From: Triops longicaudatus
Lineage: Eukaryota > Arthropoda > Branchiopoda > Notostraca > Triopsidae
Length of the DNA: 64,000 nt
Direction of reading: 5' to 3'
Assembly (NCBI GenBank): GCA_022885665.1
Contig: JAGQDJ010000106.1
Coordinates: 62,001-126,000, forward strand
Shown: in pieces, positions 9,251 to 23,800 of the stretch
Layout of the letters: every line of letters begins with the position of its first letter
How positions within the stretch are numbered: the first letter of the stretch is position 1
Notes under the pieces: model-generated
The model's input: the letters and a program-made list of their open reading frames with translations, nothing else
Told to the model about the DNA's origin: nothing
Databases searched by the model: none
Made by a program: the position numbers and the translations under genes

Positions 9251-11887
9251 ACATTCCAGCAAACTTGGTATCTTCATACATCAGTCACACAAGGGGTAGG
9301 AAAAGTAATGAGTATTTCTTGGGTAGTTGCAGAGGAGTTCCGCCGCATTTTTTTTTTCTCAGCGAAGTGATGGATGATTTGGTTTACAACAATAGCAGTA
9401 CAGCCACTCAATTAGAACCGTTTCGCTAGACAAGGAAACTTTTCTTCTCTTTCTCATTCGCTTTTCCTTGCGCGTATCTGCCTCTCTCAGTGTGAAAGTG
9501 GAACAAGGAAATGGAAAAGCTTTTGTGTGAGTTTAGGAGGGTGGGAGGGAGGGACACTGGGCTACGCAAACGGGAAGATTGTCTTTGGACCCCCAGACAT
9601 GCTAATACTATTATTCTCGCTTTGGCATCTAACAAACGGAAGAACAATTTCACACTTGGTTTGTGTGTCTGTATATCTGTGTCTTCAGCGGAGAAGTAAT
9701 TCTTTACTCCATTAAGAACCGACGGTATATTATAGGTCCACGTACCGCACGTGGTGAAATGAGGGTGTTGGTTACTAATGACGAGGTCTGTATTTCCTTA
9801 CTATTTCTCTCTTTTTTCGTCCCAGTGCAACGTTACGCGGAATTTGTACGTTGTACCGTGAAACTTAACGATTTTTTCTTTACGGGACTACGCAGGAAGC
9901 TTTTGGTTTAATTATGAGCGACAGAGTTAGCTCAAGTTGGGTTGACAATTCGTAAATTCTGGAAACGTTCCTTTTAACCCCACGAAGAAATTTCTGCCCA
10001 AAGCTTGACATTAAACTCGCACATGCAATTAGAAATTCATCCTAAAGCTATTACTGTGAGCAGAATAGACCAATTTCTGTAAACCAACGCGTTTAATCCA
10101 CATGGGCGTCAAATCATATTCCAACGCCTGTCCACAGAATTTCTGCAAAATGTATTTCTGAAATTACTGCGAAAGTCTACATTACTGTATAACCAAGTGC
10201 AAAAAAGTATTTTGTAAAAAAATTCGCGTTAGAAAGAAAATTAACCGAAAGCAAGAATTAAACGTGCAAAAATACAAATGACGTACATGTCGAAATATTA
10301 CTGCGTAAAAAGGAAACCATAATTTACTCCTTCAATAAGGCAACAAACCGAGTTAGCTATAATTTTTTAGAACAAAAACTTCGTATGCAGATGCGTGCAA
10401 GCTTTGCAGAAATATCGTTTTTGTCTTTCAAGTTGCTTATAGAAAATTTACTACGAACGTATATGATAATAATTTCAGAATGTTTCTGCCGTTATCGGTA
10501 CAGGATTACTGAATCGTGCGACACAATTGAGGCTAACAATGTACGTTTTCTCTATTTCTGTTTTTGGCAAAATTTGAGCACCTATCACCAGAGAACGGAA
10601 GGAGGGGGGACGGGAAGTACTGGCAAGTCAGTTAAGAGAGGTGTGCGGATCATTCTATTGCTGACACAGGATGTGACGTTTGTGTGGGAGAGACAAGCTC
10701 GAAACAAAATGAACGCAATAAAAACAAAGTTGTCAGATACTCTTTTTTCTCTCCCTTTTTTATTCTTTTATCCAAAACCAGAAGCTGGTACCTTGTAGTA
10801 TTTGAACTACCCTTTATCTGAGCTTACCCATTTGGAAACCTTATTCCTTTTTGTCTTTCCCTTCTGATGTGACCCTTCTCACACCTCCGGCAGCATCCTA
10901 ACACCCCGCCCTATCCTCTCACATTCTGTGTTCTCTTAGGCAAACGATAAGATTCTGGGAGGAGTTAGCAGGGGGTTGAGATGAGGAAAGAATATTGAGC
11001 GTCTTGTGCATACGAAGCACAACATAAAACTTCCCTTTCATGCAAATAAAAACATATTTACGTTTCTATTTCATCCATTCTTTCCCTTAAGAAGAAAATG
11101 AGGCGCAGCAGCGAAAACGACAGACAGAGAGAAAAAGAAGACAAACTTTAATGAATCTTATGCCAAGAGCATACAAACCCTCCCACGCACGTTTCTTCCC
11201 TCGTTTCGAAGAAATTAGGGGAAAGAAAAAATATATATTCCTTTATCATTGTTCAGGAAATGTGTCATCACCGCAATGATGGATATTGATTAAGAACCTC
11301 GGCACGCGTTTTAATGCTGTAGTTATAAAGCACACACAACTCTTCGCTCTTCCCCTCATAGTTTTGACCAGCTAGAGATCGACAATCGATTGATAACTTA
11401 AGTGGGTCTTCCGGTCAAATGTTCCAAAACAAAAATAATTCGGATGGAAGTGGGAGGAAAACAAAAACATAGTAATAACTTCTAAACAAATTAAACAAAC
11501 ACTAACAAAGAAAATGTGAAAAGTATTTTTTTACAGACTCAGATAGGAAAGTTTGACATAAAATAGACTGGAAAAAATATTTACAAAATATACAAAAATA
11601 CCAAGTTAAAACTGGAAAATAATTGATCATAAATTTAAAATTAACTTTAAAATGCTTAAAATAATAGTAATGTACTGAGAAGAACGTAAACAAAAAGGTA
11701 GCCTCAGGCCGTGATCCCAGAGCCCTCTAGCGTGCCCATTGCGCGTCTCCAGAACTTAAAAAAGGAGTTGGGGGAACATTAGAAAAAAATGTGACAAAAT
11801 GGGAATGTTCTTTTTTTTTTAAACAGTTGTTTCTAAATCCCATTCTTCGGCTGCGTCAAGGTCGACGGGGCCGGTTGGCATGGATTG
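9251..11887. other. Convergent intergenic region between CMAS and the CUB/LDLa receptor
   Basis: There are no exons that I can support. CMAS ends at 9167 on the plus strand and the receptor stop codon is at 11888 on the minus strand, so this DNA holds both 3' untranslated regions. A 137-codon plus-strand frame at 10385-10798 has no recognisable domain and a length expected by chance. The dispersed ATTTCTGC and ATTACTGC words recur at 9985-10310 and near 10410. Purine-rich sequence lies at 11090-11150. Confidence 0.6.
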
Positions 11888-14800
11888 TCAAGAGATGGCC
11901 AGTTTTTTGTCAAACAAGTCCGCTGGTGAAAACAAACCACTGTGGTTTAAAGGAGTGGTCAGGGCTGTGGAGCCCGCACCTGAGGAAGAGGTGCCGCCTC
12001 CTAGTAGCGAGCGGGAGCGACTGTGTCCTTCTCCTGTTATGTACACTCGGCACGCTACGGTAGTTACAATGCTTAGGAGAACGAGGGCACTGCTGCCGGC
12101 AGCGGCCCAAAACCAAGTCATTTTCGATAAATACCACTGGCTGTTGCGACACTCTTCACCGGCCTCGTCGATGCCCGAGGGACAGTCAGCCACACCGTTG
12201 CACCACAGCGTATGATCCACGCAAGCCCTCAACTCGGGGCACCACGTGCTGCACACGGCAGGTATGGCCGGCAAGGGAGCCGGGCTAAGTTTTTCTACGC
12301 CCGCAGGTGGAGCTGCAACCATTTCAGGCATCACTTCCAGCCACTTGAGTCTGTAATGACCCGGCTCGGAGCCGAGAAATTCCACAATCACTTCTCGACT
12401 CGGAGGAGCCAGCTTTTCCTCACTATCGTCCTCTACATCGAAAGCGCCTTCCATCCGTGACAATGGCGGACTGTTGGCGTTATCAGTCGGATGGCTGCTA
12501 TTGGCCCGCGCGGCAGCCAACGCTGCGGCCTCTTCCCAGCCGGAAGAAAAAAGTTCCACCATTTCGGGGGAACTACTCGGGGCTGGACACACCGAGTGTC
12601 GTAAAACACCACCTTCGTAAATGAGGAGCAGATTGCTCGTGGAGCAGCGGAAGCCTGGCGGCAGCGCTGGCGGTGGTTGTTGTTGTGAGGGTCGGTTAGT
12701 GAGATTGCCCATCGACCACGCGACACCCGGTAAGGCGAGGAACAGGTATCGATTGTCTCGCGGGCTGAAGAGCCATCGTTGCCGCTGACAGGCAATGACA
12801 CCGGGCGCCGTGTCAGAGGCGGAGGCGTAACTCCGGAGGTCCACCTGTCCCCCTGGGCCATTGAGATGGTGCTGGGGCGCGCACTTGGGATTGGAAAAGA
12901 ATTCGTAGGACGCTTCGAAATGGAAGTGCTCGGCGTCTTGGTCGTAGCTCATGTTGCGAATCTCATAAATCACTTCCACGACGTTGGTAGAGGAGATGTA
13001 CATAAAAGGCATTTGCCGCGGATCGCAGAAGCAATCTCGGTGCAAGGCAGGGACTTCCTGGCTCACGAGCTCCCGGAATTGCAACGTGACAGCGGACTGG
13101 GGACTGCAGTGCCGTTCTTGACTCAGCCGCGACCAAAAGTGTTCACACCGGGGCTGGCCGTAATAATTGGCTGCCGATTTCCATTGCAAGACCCCGATTT
13201 TGACGCGTTCGTTCCAAGCTCCTGCAAATCGATACACGCACCGTAAGGAGCGCGAGCCCCCACGGCCGAACAAAAAAACGCTCTTGGGCGAGCTGAATCG
13301 ACCCTGTCGTCGTCCACCTTGAAAAATACGCCTACACGTGTGCTGGACATCCTCATCACCTACCAACGGTGGTTTGGGACTAGGCCCGGCGTAAGATTCC
13401 CCGTCCTGTGCCGTTAACACGAATTCGTACGCCAGGAGGAAACGGAAATCCGCCATCGCCGTGCCGTCCAGCAGGTTTTGCTGGAGAATCAAAGTGGACG
13501 TGTCGGAGATAAAACTTTCGTTGACGGAGCAAGGTCGCGCGCGTTCGCCGGCTGTCATCAGTCGCAACTCACAAGTCGGCGGCGGTCGTTCCTTGCAATA
13601 CGGCCCAGCGGTCGATACCACTAATCCGCTGGTGTTCACAGATTGGACTGTTAACCCAGTTCGGGAGGCAAAACAGGGGTGCGTGGGGTCGGGGGTGGTG
13701 GAGTAGGTATGGCCAGGTGAAGTGGCAGTACGGAATAAAGGTGGTCTGGTCAAGTGGTACTTGACGAAATAGAGCCAAACTTTCTCATCCGGTCGCCCGA
13801 GAAACCGGTACACGCAGGTTGTGTTGAAGGGCAGAGTGCTGACAGGTTGGCTTAACAGACCTTTGGCACTGAGAGCACTTGTCAAATTGAAGCTACACTT
13901 ACTCTCACTGGCCTCTAGGGCTTCCTTATCGACATAGAGAACGCGGACGTTGAGCTCAAAGCCCTCCAAGCCGTAGCTCGAGGCAAAAGATTGGACGCCA
14001 TCAAAAGCTGAGCTGCGGAACTCGACAACGAGATCCGGTCCACTGGAAACGACTTCCGGCAAAGGCCCGTTGCCACAGAATCGCAAAAGGGCCGGGCTGC
14101 TGGTACTGACACCGTCGTAAATGGTCACGTAGTCCCCCCCTTCACACTCGTGCCACGTCTTGAGGCGTTTGTCGCGGAGCGGAAGGCTGAGCGACGGACC
14201 TGTCAGCGAACCATTTCCGCCCGTCGGGCCGCTGCCATCTTTGACGTGGATTTTCCACGACAACGGCTGTTCCAAAGCCAACAGCACACGTTTACCTGAC
14301 GGCGCTGTGTTACGTTGAGCAATGCGGTACAAGCAATGGGCATTCCGCGGGTATAAGCCCGGGTACCCCGGTGACTGCAAGCGACACTTTTTCGTCTCAC
14401 AAGTCTTGAAGGACCGGGAACACAAAGTACCTGGTAGTCGCTCCCCCAGGTACACTCCGTCCTCCACATTCCCGTACCTGGAGCAAACGACACATTTAAA
14501 AGCACAATCAGCTAATGCTGGCACTTCATCGACCACAATTTCATTTTAAACTCCTTTAAATTCCTACCCAACTTGGTTAATAGAGATTAAAAAAAAAAAA
14601 AAAACACGAGCTGCAATTCAGTCCATTTTGCCTACTTGGAAATTCTCCATAATTACGTCCTTCCTGCGATTGAAAATGCAAAATCATCAAAACTGGCTCA
14701 TTAAGCATGTGTTTGAAGTCGAAGAAACTCTCTGCAGCTATTGCCTATGATAATGTCTGAGCTGATTAGATTGTGCAAATCGGAATGTTGGCCCACGTGG

Positions 14801-17800
14801 CGTCAACAACAAAAGCTTTTGCTGGCGTGCTTGCCAGATGGCGTCACTTTCAAAAAGCTTACCGATTTTTCCAGGTTTCGCGTTCATTAACCAATACTAC
14901 GACAAGATTCACAGTAATAATGACTAGTTGTTGTTGGTCTGTTTAAAGTCGCAACTCTGTCATCTAACGGGCACATTATCGACATTTTCTGACCGTTTAA
15001 TTTTTCTGATTGGTAAAAAGGTAATACCCTTTTACTCTATATAATATTAGAACTAATCCTACATATGATAATCTATATACTTTCTAGTGTTCTTATTCTT
15101 AGTAGTAAAAAGAAGTAAACAGACTTACACCACTTCTATCAGTTTAGTGTCTTTAATATAGTCTACTAGACAGTTTCTTAACTTATATTGTCGTTCTGGT
15201 TCAATTTTCCTTAAACCTAATACATTGACCATGTTAAAGATTATTCCTATCCGTTCTTCTCTACTCCTCCATTTTTCTCTTTCGGATCCGTGTGCTGCGC
15301 AATATAGCAGCCTGTGTTCCACTGTGTCTGTATGCTACCTAAAATTTTCGCAAATATCTGTGTCTTTAAGATTGAATCTCTTCATCCGCCAACGTACCTT
15401 TGCATGTTTGCTTCTTATTCTTAAAAGCGCTACAGCTACTCTTCTATTCGGGTGTTCTAGCCATGGTTGCGGTTTGAGAGTCCTGGCCGCTTGTACTAAT
15501 TCTTGTTCAGTTTGGAGTTTTAGTGTTCTTAAAATTCTTTTTTCGTTCTTTTCTTTAAAAAGTGACATTATTTCTTCAGTTGTTAAACTTCTCGTTATAA
15601 CATTTTCTGATCCTATAATGACTAGCTTTTAACAACGCGAAATGCTCAAAAATGTTGTTTCAAAACCATAGATGACGCGCATGCCCAATGTTATTAAATT
15701 GGATTTTCTGACTTCCAAAACTGCTGTTACCGAAATAGAAGGATCATATAGAACTTGCACAAGCTTAAGAAACTCACATAAGCCTTCGAAATGAGATATT
15801 TCATATCGGCAGCAGGTCATAATTTCAGAAAGATTTAAGCTCATTGCAAACGCATTTGACTGAAAATGGCTCACTCTACTGTGAAACTGAAGTTTACGCG
15901 CTGGGGTGAGAATAGTTTCTCTATTTCGATATGTTCCAGCCAATTAGTTCCAGAAGCAGGGAAGAAACTGAAAAATGAGTTTGAAACGTGCCACCCTGAC
16001 AATAACGCCTTCAATTTCCTATCTCAAGAAGGCGCTGCCTTATCTCCCTCAGGCTATCGGGGACATTTTCGGTCGGCGAAAAGATTTTACGTGCTCATCA
16101 GCGCAGAAAGTCAAGTTGAGCAGGGCTGATTGTGCATGGACACTTTGCTTCCATTCATTTAACTTAAAATCAGATTCCGGTACCCTATTTCTGCCGTCAC
16201 CAAAACTATTCCTACACGGGAAAGAAAAGCGTTTCTCGTCAATCGGGCAAGAAAACTGCTCCCAACAACAGCTCCCAACATTTTCTAAAGCTTTTTCGTT
16301 TTTCTCCCCCAATTTTTTTTCCTCCTTTCTTTTTCTTCATGTTGTATGGAAGGTACAGTGCTGGCAGTCGTCCCAAACGTGGGCCACCAAGCCGTTGAGT
16401 CAACGAGCCACTGAACTTGTAGAGAAAAGCGGAAAAAGAAGTCAGAAAATGGGGAAAAAAAGCGAGCAAACGGTACAAAAGCCTTCGTTGCTGCTACGAA
16501 GTTTGACATGCACTTACGATTCGTCTTCGTTTCCGCCATCAGAATCCCCACATTATACATACCCTGAGGGGATTCTTTCGTCTATTTTATCCTGTTTTCT
16601 TCTAAATATATCATTTCCTATTTTTGGAGCATTTTCTCGCGTTGCGCCACGCCATCTTGTATGGGTTGCCCGCCACGCGGTAAGAGCATTATACATTGAT
16701 TGCCCCCCCTCAGGCGATGGCTTACCTTAGGATAGCTTCACTGCGCGGCAAAAATCGGTACGTGAGGGACAAGATTCGATTCTCGTCTTCGTTGGCGTGA
16801 CTGACACCGGTATTGGCTGAAGTTGTGACTGCAGGCGCTGTTGCTGCTGCACCATGCAGCCGATTCCGACTAGCCCCAGGCAAAATGGGGAGCCAGCGGA
16901 GCACAAATGTCACGGCCGTAGCTTCTGAATAAAAGAACCGGGGCAAAACGGTCGTCCCACACCAAAGACCCGTATTTGGACGCGCTTGGGAGGGCAAAAC
17001 CAGCGGACGATCGCCTTCCCAAATTTCTAACGACGCCTGAGGGCATTTGTCCTGCGGGTCTTGCGGGTAGTATTTGCCCAGTTGCGCTTGTTCAATTTTA
17101 ATCTAAGGAAACGAGAGAGAGAGAATTTTTTTCTTATAAAGGTAATAATACTCCAGAAAGTCCATTCCAACGTTACATATGAGGGTGTTACAGTAAAGAA
17201 GAACAGACTACACTCGCAGTAATACTGGAACCTTGCTAACTACTGTTATGTTACTGTACAATTCTGCTACATTAGCTCACATATATAAAAAAAGTGCAGA
17301 GAAAAATAGTAATTTCATTTTGTCTGAAGGTTTTCAGACAAAATTACGTTAGAAACGTTACAGCACGTTAAAAATAAATATTTTAAAAATCTTCAGAAAT
17401 AAATTTGTTTTCCTTTATATTTACTTTATTATTTTTTAGAAAATATATTTCTTGTATTTCATAACATTTTTATATTTATAGAATAGGGAATATAAATAGA
17501 AAACTACTTTTTATAATTCTTGTAATTTTTGTTCTTATTAAATGGTTATTAAGGAAAGGTATTAAGGTTTTAGTCTAATTATGTACTAGCCATAAGTTTC
17601 ACCACACAGAAATGTGCTTTTCAACATTTTCTCCACGCCTTTCAGAGCTTGAAGCGAGAAACGGAAATACAGTGCATCGTAAACACAGAGCTCGACGGCG
17701 GAGATGCTAAGATAAGGCTTCCGGTACATTTAAATACTGCAGGAGTAGTGTGACGACAATGGCCCCTTTTCGCCGGAAGATTACGGTACGTTAAGGAAAC

Positions 17801-20800
17801 CGAGTAGGCGAGAAAAATGGCAAAAATATGACGTCAAAAGAGAGAAGGCCGTAAAAACGCTACAGAGAAGGTAGGGATAACCCAGGCAGTAATGTATTAG
17901 ATATTTCTGCGGCAGAATGTGCAGAAATGTTAGGTTACGTACCTGCACCATTTCGTTGGGGTCATTGCTGTCGGAAGTGAAGGTAAGGTGGCAGAGAAAG
18001 GGCGTGGATGAGGACGCGAGCAGGGTGGGTCGTTGCACGTGCAGCGCGTACGTAGGTCCCGGTACTCCGAAGTAAGTGCGGTTGCAAGCTGCAAATGAGA
18101 GAGAATAAATGTACTTATTGCCTCGTAGCACAGCGTTAGTATCTGTAAAAGGAAGCGAGTTTAGCGGAAGTACATTGGCTGATACTATACAGTGCAGCAC
18201 CAGTACGTTCCGTTCATAACTTGTGCCGCGAAGTTGGAGACATTACTTTAGCAATAACTTCCGAGAAGATAGACATTGCAAATGCTTGTCATAGCTTTTC
18301 TACTGCTGCCTTTTAATGAAAGAACTTTGTTTTCCAACGAACTCGACGTTTCCACCAATTAGCTAACAAACGTTGCGTTTATTCGGATTCCAACCCTTTT
18401 TGCTATATCGTTGAATTCTGTAATGCTATTAGTATTTATTTAACAAATATTTATATTTATATCTTATTACTTATTTTATTATTATTTATTATTTATTTAG
18501 TATTTATTTTTGTATCTTATTTAACAAATAAAGCACAAAACCTTTACAGTATTATGCAAAAATACCGAATACTTGTTTGAAATTTAATCAGTGATTTACC
18601 TACTGATACCTAATAAGTAATATTTGGATCGAATACTTTTCCTATCCCGTGCATAAAAACTCCGTGCCCCAAAACCTTCCACCCGAGTTCCCAAGCGGCA
18701 GAAAATATGTTTTCATAAAATTTTTCTTTCCGCTTAGCACTTCAGTGACCGTTTGCCTTAAAGCTTTTTACTTCCGCAGCCAACTCTCACGCAGCTAAAA
18801 ACTCTTATTCCTGTGCTAACGCGAACTAAGACTCTCCTTTTAGCTGACCTAGTCCCATCAGTATAAAAAAAGAAGAAATTGAACTGTGCAGCTCTGGAAC
18901 GGGCCAGAGAAGGAAAACTGTCATATCGTTCATGCAGAAATATTGAGGAAATCTACAGAAACAGAGATTCGTACTGTGCAGAGCTGTTCTAAAAAAGAAA
19001 GAAAAAAATGGAAAGAGGAAAAGAAAAGTACAACAGCGAAGACTAAACGTCTGAGACAATTGTTCCACTAATGAAAGCGCCAGAAAAAAAATCCTTAAGA
19101 AAAACAAAAGGTTTATCTCAGCTGTGTGGATTTGTTAGTCACGAGTAAATCCTTACGCGAGAAAGCACTGACTGGAATAATGCTGTTGGTGTGGCTGCTC
19201 ATAGCAGGAAAAAGCAGCAATGCCCTCCAGCGACAAAGCGTTTCGCGTTTACCGAAAGCACGTTCATCGATAAGAACAAAAAAAGGTCCCAGTCAGCGAA
19301 CAAGTCATTGCTGCCATTACATAATATTTAAGCTCCCCTTCTTCTATGTCATCTGAAGGGGACACAGATGTTCCAAGTGACTTATAAACCCACCCCATAC
19401 CTCTCACTCTTTCCCTCCAAACATATCACCCACTCCGCACACATATAAAAGAACCCCTTCAAGGAAATCCAGGAGAAAAGGGGAAGAGCGACCCGAAATC
19501 TGACCATCAAAGAGCTAAAAGCACAAAAAGGTTGGGGTAGGGAAATCAATTGCTGTAAGCTGTCCTACTCCTTTTGTAGATTTTTTTTTTGTCTGTCCTC
19601 ACGCGCTTTCTTTTTTCTTTTCATGTGCATCTCGTTTTCCTTTTTTACTTGGCACTTATGCATCGATTCTCGATTCCCAGGTAACAGCTTCCCTGGGCGT
19701 GTTTCACACGAGAATCTACTCTGCGTCTCCATACTCCTGCTGCAGCAATATTACTGCGGCAACCACTTTGTGTCACGGAAAACGATGGCATTATGCTTTC
19801 ACGTTGCTTTCCCCACCTCCCTTCACCCCTTTTTAGCCAAAGGGGTAAAAGCTGTCGCATGCCAGGCAGGAATGCAAACATGAGTTCGTGGTATCAAAGG
19901 ACTATTGCTGCGAAGGGCGGTAATCCAAACGCGTTAGGGCGCAAAAAATGTGCCAATACAGCTCTGTCATAAGTGACAAGAGCACAACCTTTCCGATTCT
20001 TTTCCTCTTGAAAGAGTCGAAAAAAAACTTTTTCATAGTGCATAAATCATAGCAAACGCAGAAATGTTTTCAATCTTCTTCCAGACCAGATATTTTCGGG
20101 GATGCTTCCTAACTGAAAAAAAGCGATTGAAGGCAACATTACTGCGGAGAACGTTTCGTAACCACATGGAGGTAAAGCATCTGCAAATAGCGTGAAACAG
20201 AGAGAAAGAGGCTCGAGATAAGGCGTATTTGTTTCCTGGTTTGAAATTCTGCCTTGAAAGGAGAACTACAGCGAGTCGGATGTGTAGAAATAGACTACTA
20301 ACAAGCTTTTGTACGCTTAATGCAGTATTACTAGCATTTTTTTATTCCGAATTTCGCAATCTTGCACAGCAATTCCATTGATAAATACTCCACTTCAAGT
20401 TCAAGTAAGTTTACCGTGTTGGTGTTACGTGCAAATTGCTGCCACGTGCGGAAATTCTATTCCGGTACAAAAGAAAGTATATAGAAGACTGTAGCCGACT
20501 TGTAAAGACTACAGCAATTGCGCAATTTATTTACAATGCCGGGGTTTTATTGCTCGCAAACTGGCTGTATTTCTGCATAGCAAGAAACCCAACAGATTTT
20601 TTTTTCATGAACTACTTAAAGTTTAAGAGTGATGGTAATGACTCTAAGCCCTTTCATTGTACAAAAATGACTGGAAAGATTCTGTTTTGGGTAATAACTG
20701 TGTTCCTGCACAGTGATAATCTAAGTAATATCTATTTACTCTGATTTGTAAGAACATTCCATTTCGTTTCAGTACTAGTAGTACAACTGACCATTTTATT

Positions 20801-23800
20801 ATAATTATTATTATAATTTGCCTTTAGCACCATATTACGGGCAAAATAAACAAAATAAATGCAGACAAATATTTCTGCATGACAGAACAATAAACATTTT
20901 TCTTTTTTAGTTAAATAAATAATTGGAAAAGACATTTTTAGCTTTTCATTACTGCAGCGCCAATATTACAGGTTACTTTTGTGTCAATAAAATTTAATAA
21001 TACATTTTGACTAAATTACTTACAATATTACTACCAAATGAAAGGTATAATCGTAGTTGTACCAGAAATTTACCGAAAGTTATTTTTTTCCCTCATTAAT
21101 GATTGTTTCAGGCGTACTTTCAACATTAATCAGACCAAGGTGACAATTAACTGAAGAAATAGCTGGTTAATGATAGCTTTACATTTCTTCCTGGTAGTAA
21201 CTACAAGGGTTCGAGCCCACTTCCTCACAGACAGGCGTTACCGGTTCTAATGAGCTATGGCGGACACGCTTACAAAACCTATTAGATTCTGTGAAAATTA
21301 CTGTGACAAATATCATATTTATGCAAACAACTCTATTTCTGCACAGCAATAATGTTTTAATACCCACTTTCACTTTTTAAGAAATAGAACATGTAAAAAC
21401 AACTATATAACCTTTTTTTTACTGTAATGATGATCTAACTGGTGATTTTTCGGGTACTACCATTTAACTTTACTAGTAATAAATTACTGGCAATACTACT
21501 GTCAAAAGGTATAGTCATAGTTGTACTAGATAGTGCAACAGTAGTTACACTTTTCCATCTTAATTAGCAGTTTCAGTGTGCTATGCACGCTATCAAACCA
21601 ACGTGGCAGTAATACTGAAGCAATCACTAATTTCTTGCGATTTTATATTTCTTTCAGACTGTACACTGCAAGTATTCGTGCCAAGTATGCCTGAGAACGA
21701 TTCTATAGATTACCACACAGGATTCTACTTCTACTATATTCTCCCAAAACCCTTGATACTCCAAAAAGTCTTGGTGCTTATAACTATTTCTGCATAGGAT
21801 TAATCTAAGTAATTAACGCTTTTCTGTCTTATTGCACTAAACACGTGGAAACAACTTGAAAACTTTTTATAACTTCACGGACATTTTCACCATATTACTA
21901 CCGTGTATTACTGTTTGTACTAATCTACGCGCAAAATGCTACAGCTGAGTGGAAAGTACAATTGAAGCTGTAACAAAAAATTCACCAGTACTACATTTTC
22001 CCCTCTTTCATAATTATTATCAGTGTGCTGTAAACACTATTCAAATCAAGGTGACAGTAATACTGAAGCAATAACTACTTTATGGTGGATTTCATTGTTC
22101 TTTCAGCTAATATTATTGCCGGATTTTTGGGCCAACTTGCTTCCAAGAAGGTTTTACAGATCCTCGTACACTGTAGCAAATACGAATCTAGTAAATCATG
22201 CAGTTTAAATTTTGTATAAAGCAACATTATGTCAGAGGGGAGCGTCAAAAGTACAGGAAAATTCCGAGAAACTTGGGTAATCATTTTATCTCCCCCTCTG
22301 TCGGCTCGGTATCCTGCTACTGGTAACAATGAATATGCATCCTGGGTAGCGGAGCGGGCTTTCTTCGAGCCTACACTCGCAGAGACAAATCTTTTGAATA
22401 AAATATTGGGGTAAGCAACTCCACTGGAACTCCAAAGCGGACCCGACCCCACCGAGGAAGTGTTTAACTTCCCTCAGGACAATCTCTCTCTGTAAACTTC
22501 TTGTTCTTTTCTTTTCGGGAGAAGATACCCATCTAGGCTGTGTGCTTTCTTTCCCTTTGAACTTTCGGTGGAAAGGGATTCAACGTACCACGCCTTTATA
22601 ACTGTCAAACATTCCTTTCGCTGGGAATTTGCAAAGAAATACGTTTGCTGTCAGGCAGGAGACTCCCCAAGTAAAGTAATGCTATTTCTGCCTAACCTTA
22701 TGACAGTCTTCAATAGTTAGAAACATTATAAAACTGTGGAAAAAAAAACTTACTCCACAAAAGAAATTCGGGGAAATTTCCCTACTTAAAAACCTGGCAG
22801 TAATTATACCGGGGAAAGATTTCTTCCGTGGGCAGATATATATTTTTGTTAGAAAAACACGACTGGTGCGAAAAAACTTAGGCTTGGAAATCAATATGTC
22901 TACACCTGAGGGTCTCTGTAAATTAACGCTTTACGAAGCTCGCAACAAAGCGAGGAACCGTAGGATCAGTTAGGGAACTTTATATGAGCATCCTTATGAG
23001 CTTAGTTGGCGGGAGAGTAAACACGAGTGTAACGGTACCGTAACTTTGGAAAACGCTGCAAAGCTAATAAGCACTATTGATTTCAATCGCCCAAGCTTCC
23101 AACAAAGGCTTCGAGTTCTTTTGCACGTGCTCTTTTGGTGGTGGCCAAGTTTTGCCTTCTTTTATATTTCTAACAATGGACATTTATACGCTTCATGAAG
23201 AAATTTAAAGAAAGCTGAAGTACTGGAAAGATAGAAATACGGGGACAAGTATGTGAGCGAGCGAGAGCTCGAGGACTAGCAAAGGTCTTCAAAAGAAAAC
23301 TTGAACTCTAAAACCATAAAGACAAAAAAAAAATGGTACTGGAAGAACGACAGTTTGCAGATAGCAACAGAAATACGAGTATTTTAAAAAACGAGGAAAA
23401 ATTGAAAAAAAGAACAGCACACGTGCTAGATATTCCAGTAAAAGTACCAAAAAGTGTAATTTGAGGAATATCTGACACAGATAAATAGAAATAGCGGTAC
23501 TTGAGTGTTCAGAAATGAGGTAGAAATATAGACTAAAACTTGGGAAAGCACTTTGCAACGTGCAACATTTATGCATGTACTGGCACATGAATAATCAGAA
23601 AATCGGAAAAGCCCTCGAAAGGAAGTTCCATACAAAGAAACAAGTAATACTATGAATCTCCCCTTCAGTACTGGAAAGAGCATTCTGCGGTAATTTGAAA
23701 TGCAAAGCTAGGAAGTACGAGAATTAGTGCCGATACAGGCTTAATACTGTCAAAGCTGTCAAGGGCGAGTTACCAAATGGAATTAAGCGGAAGAAACTTA

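Noticed and set aside
10385..10798. 137-codon plus-strand frame between CMAS and the receptor gene
   Set aside because: This length is expected about once by chance in this window and the translation has no recognisable feature.
11910..14549. Several 60-155-codon frames on both strands within the receptor's last exon
   Set aside because: They are shadows of the 862-codon exon, which alone carries CUB and LDLa cysteine patterns.
21200..21235. GGTTCGAGCCC, a tRNA B-box-like sequence
   Set aside because: No A box at the proper distance and no foldable acceptor, D or anticodon arms around it.
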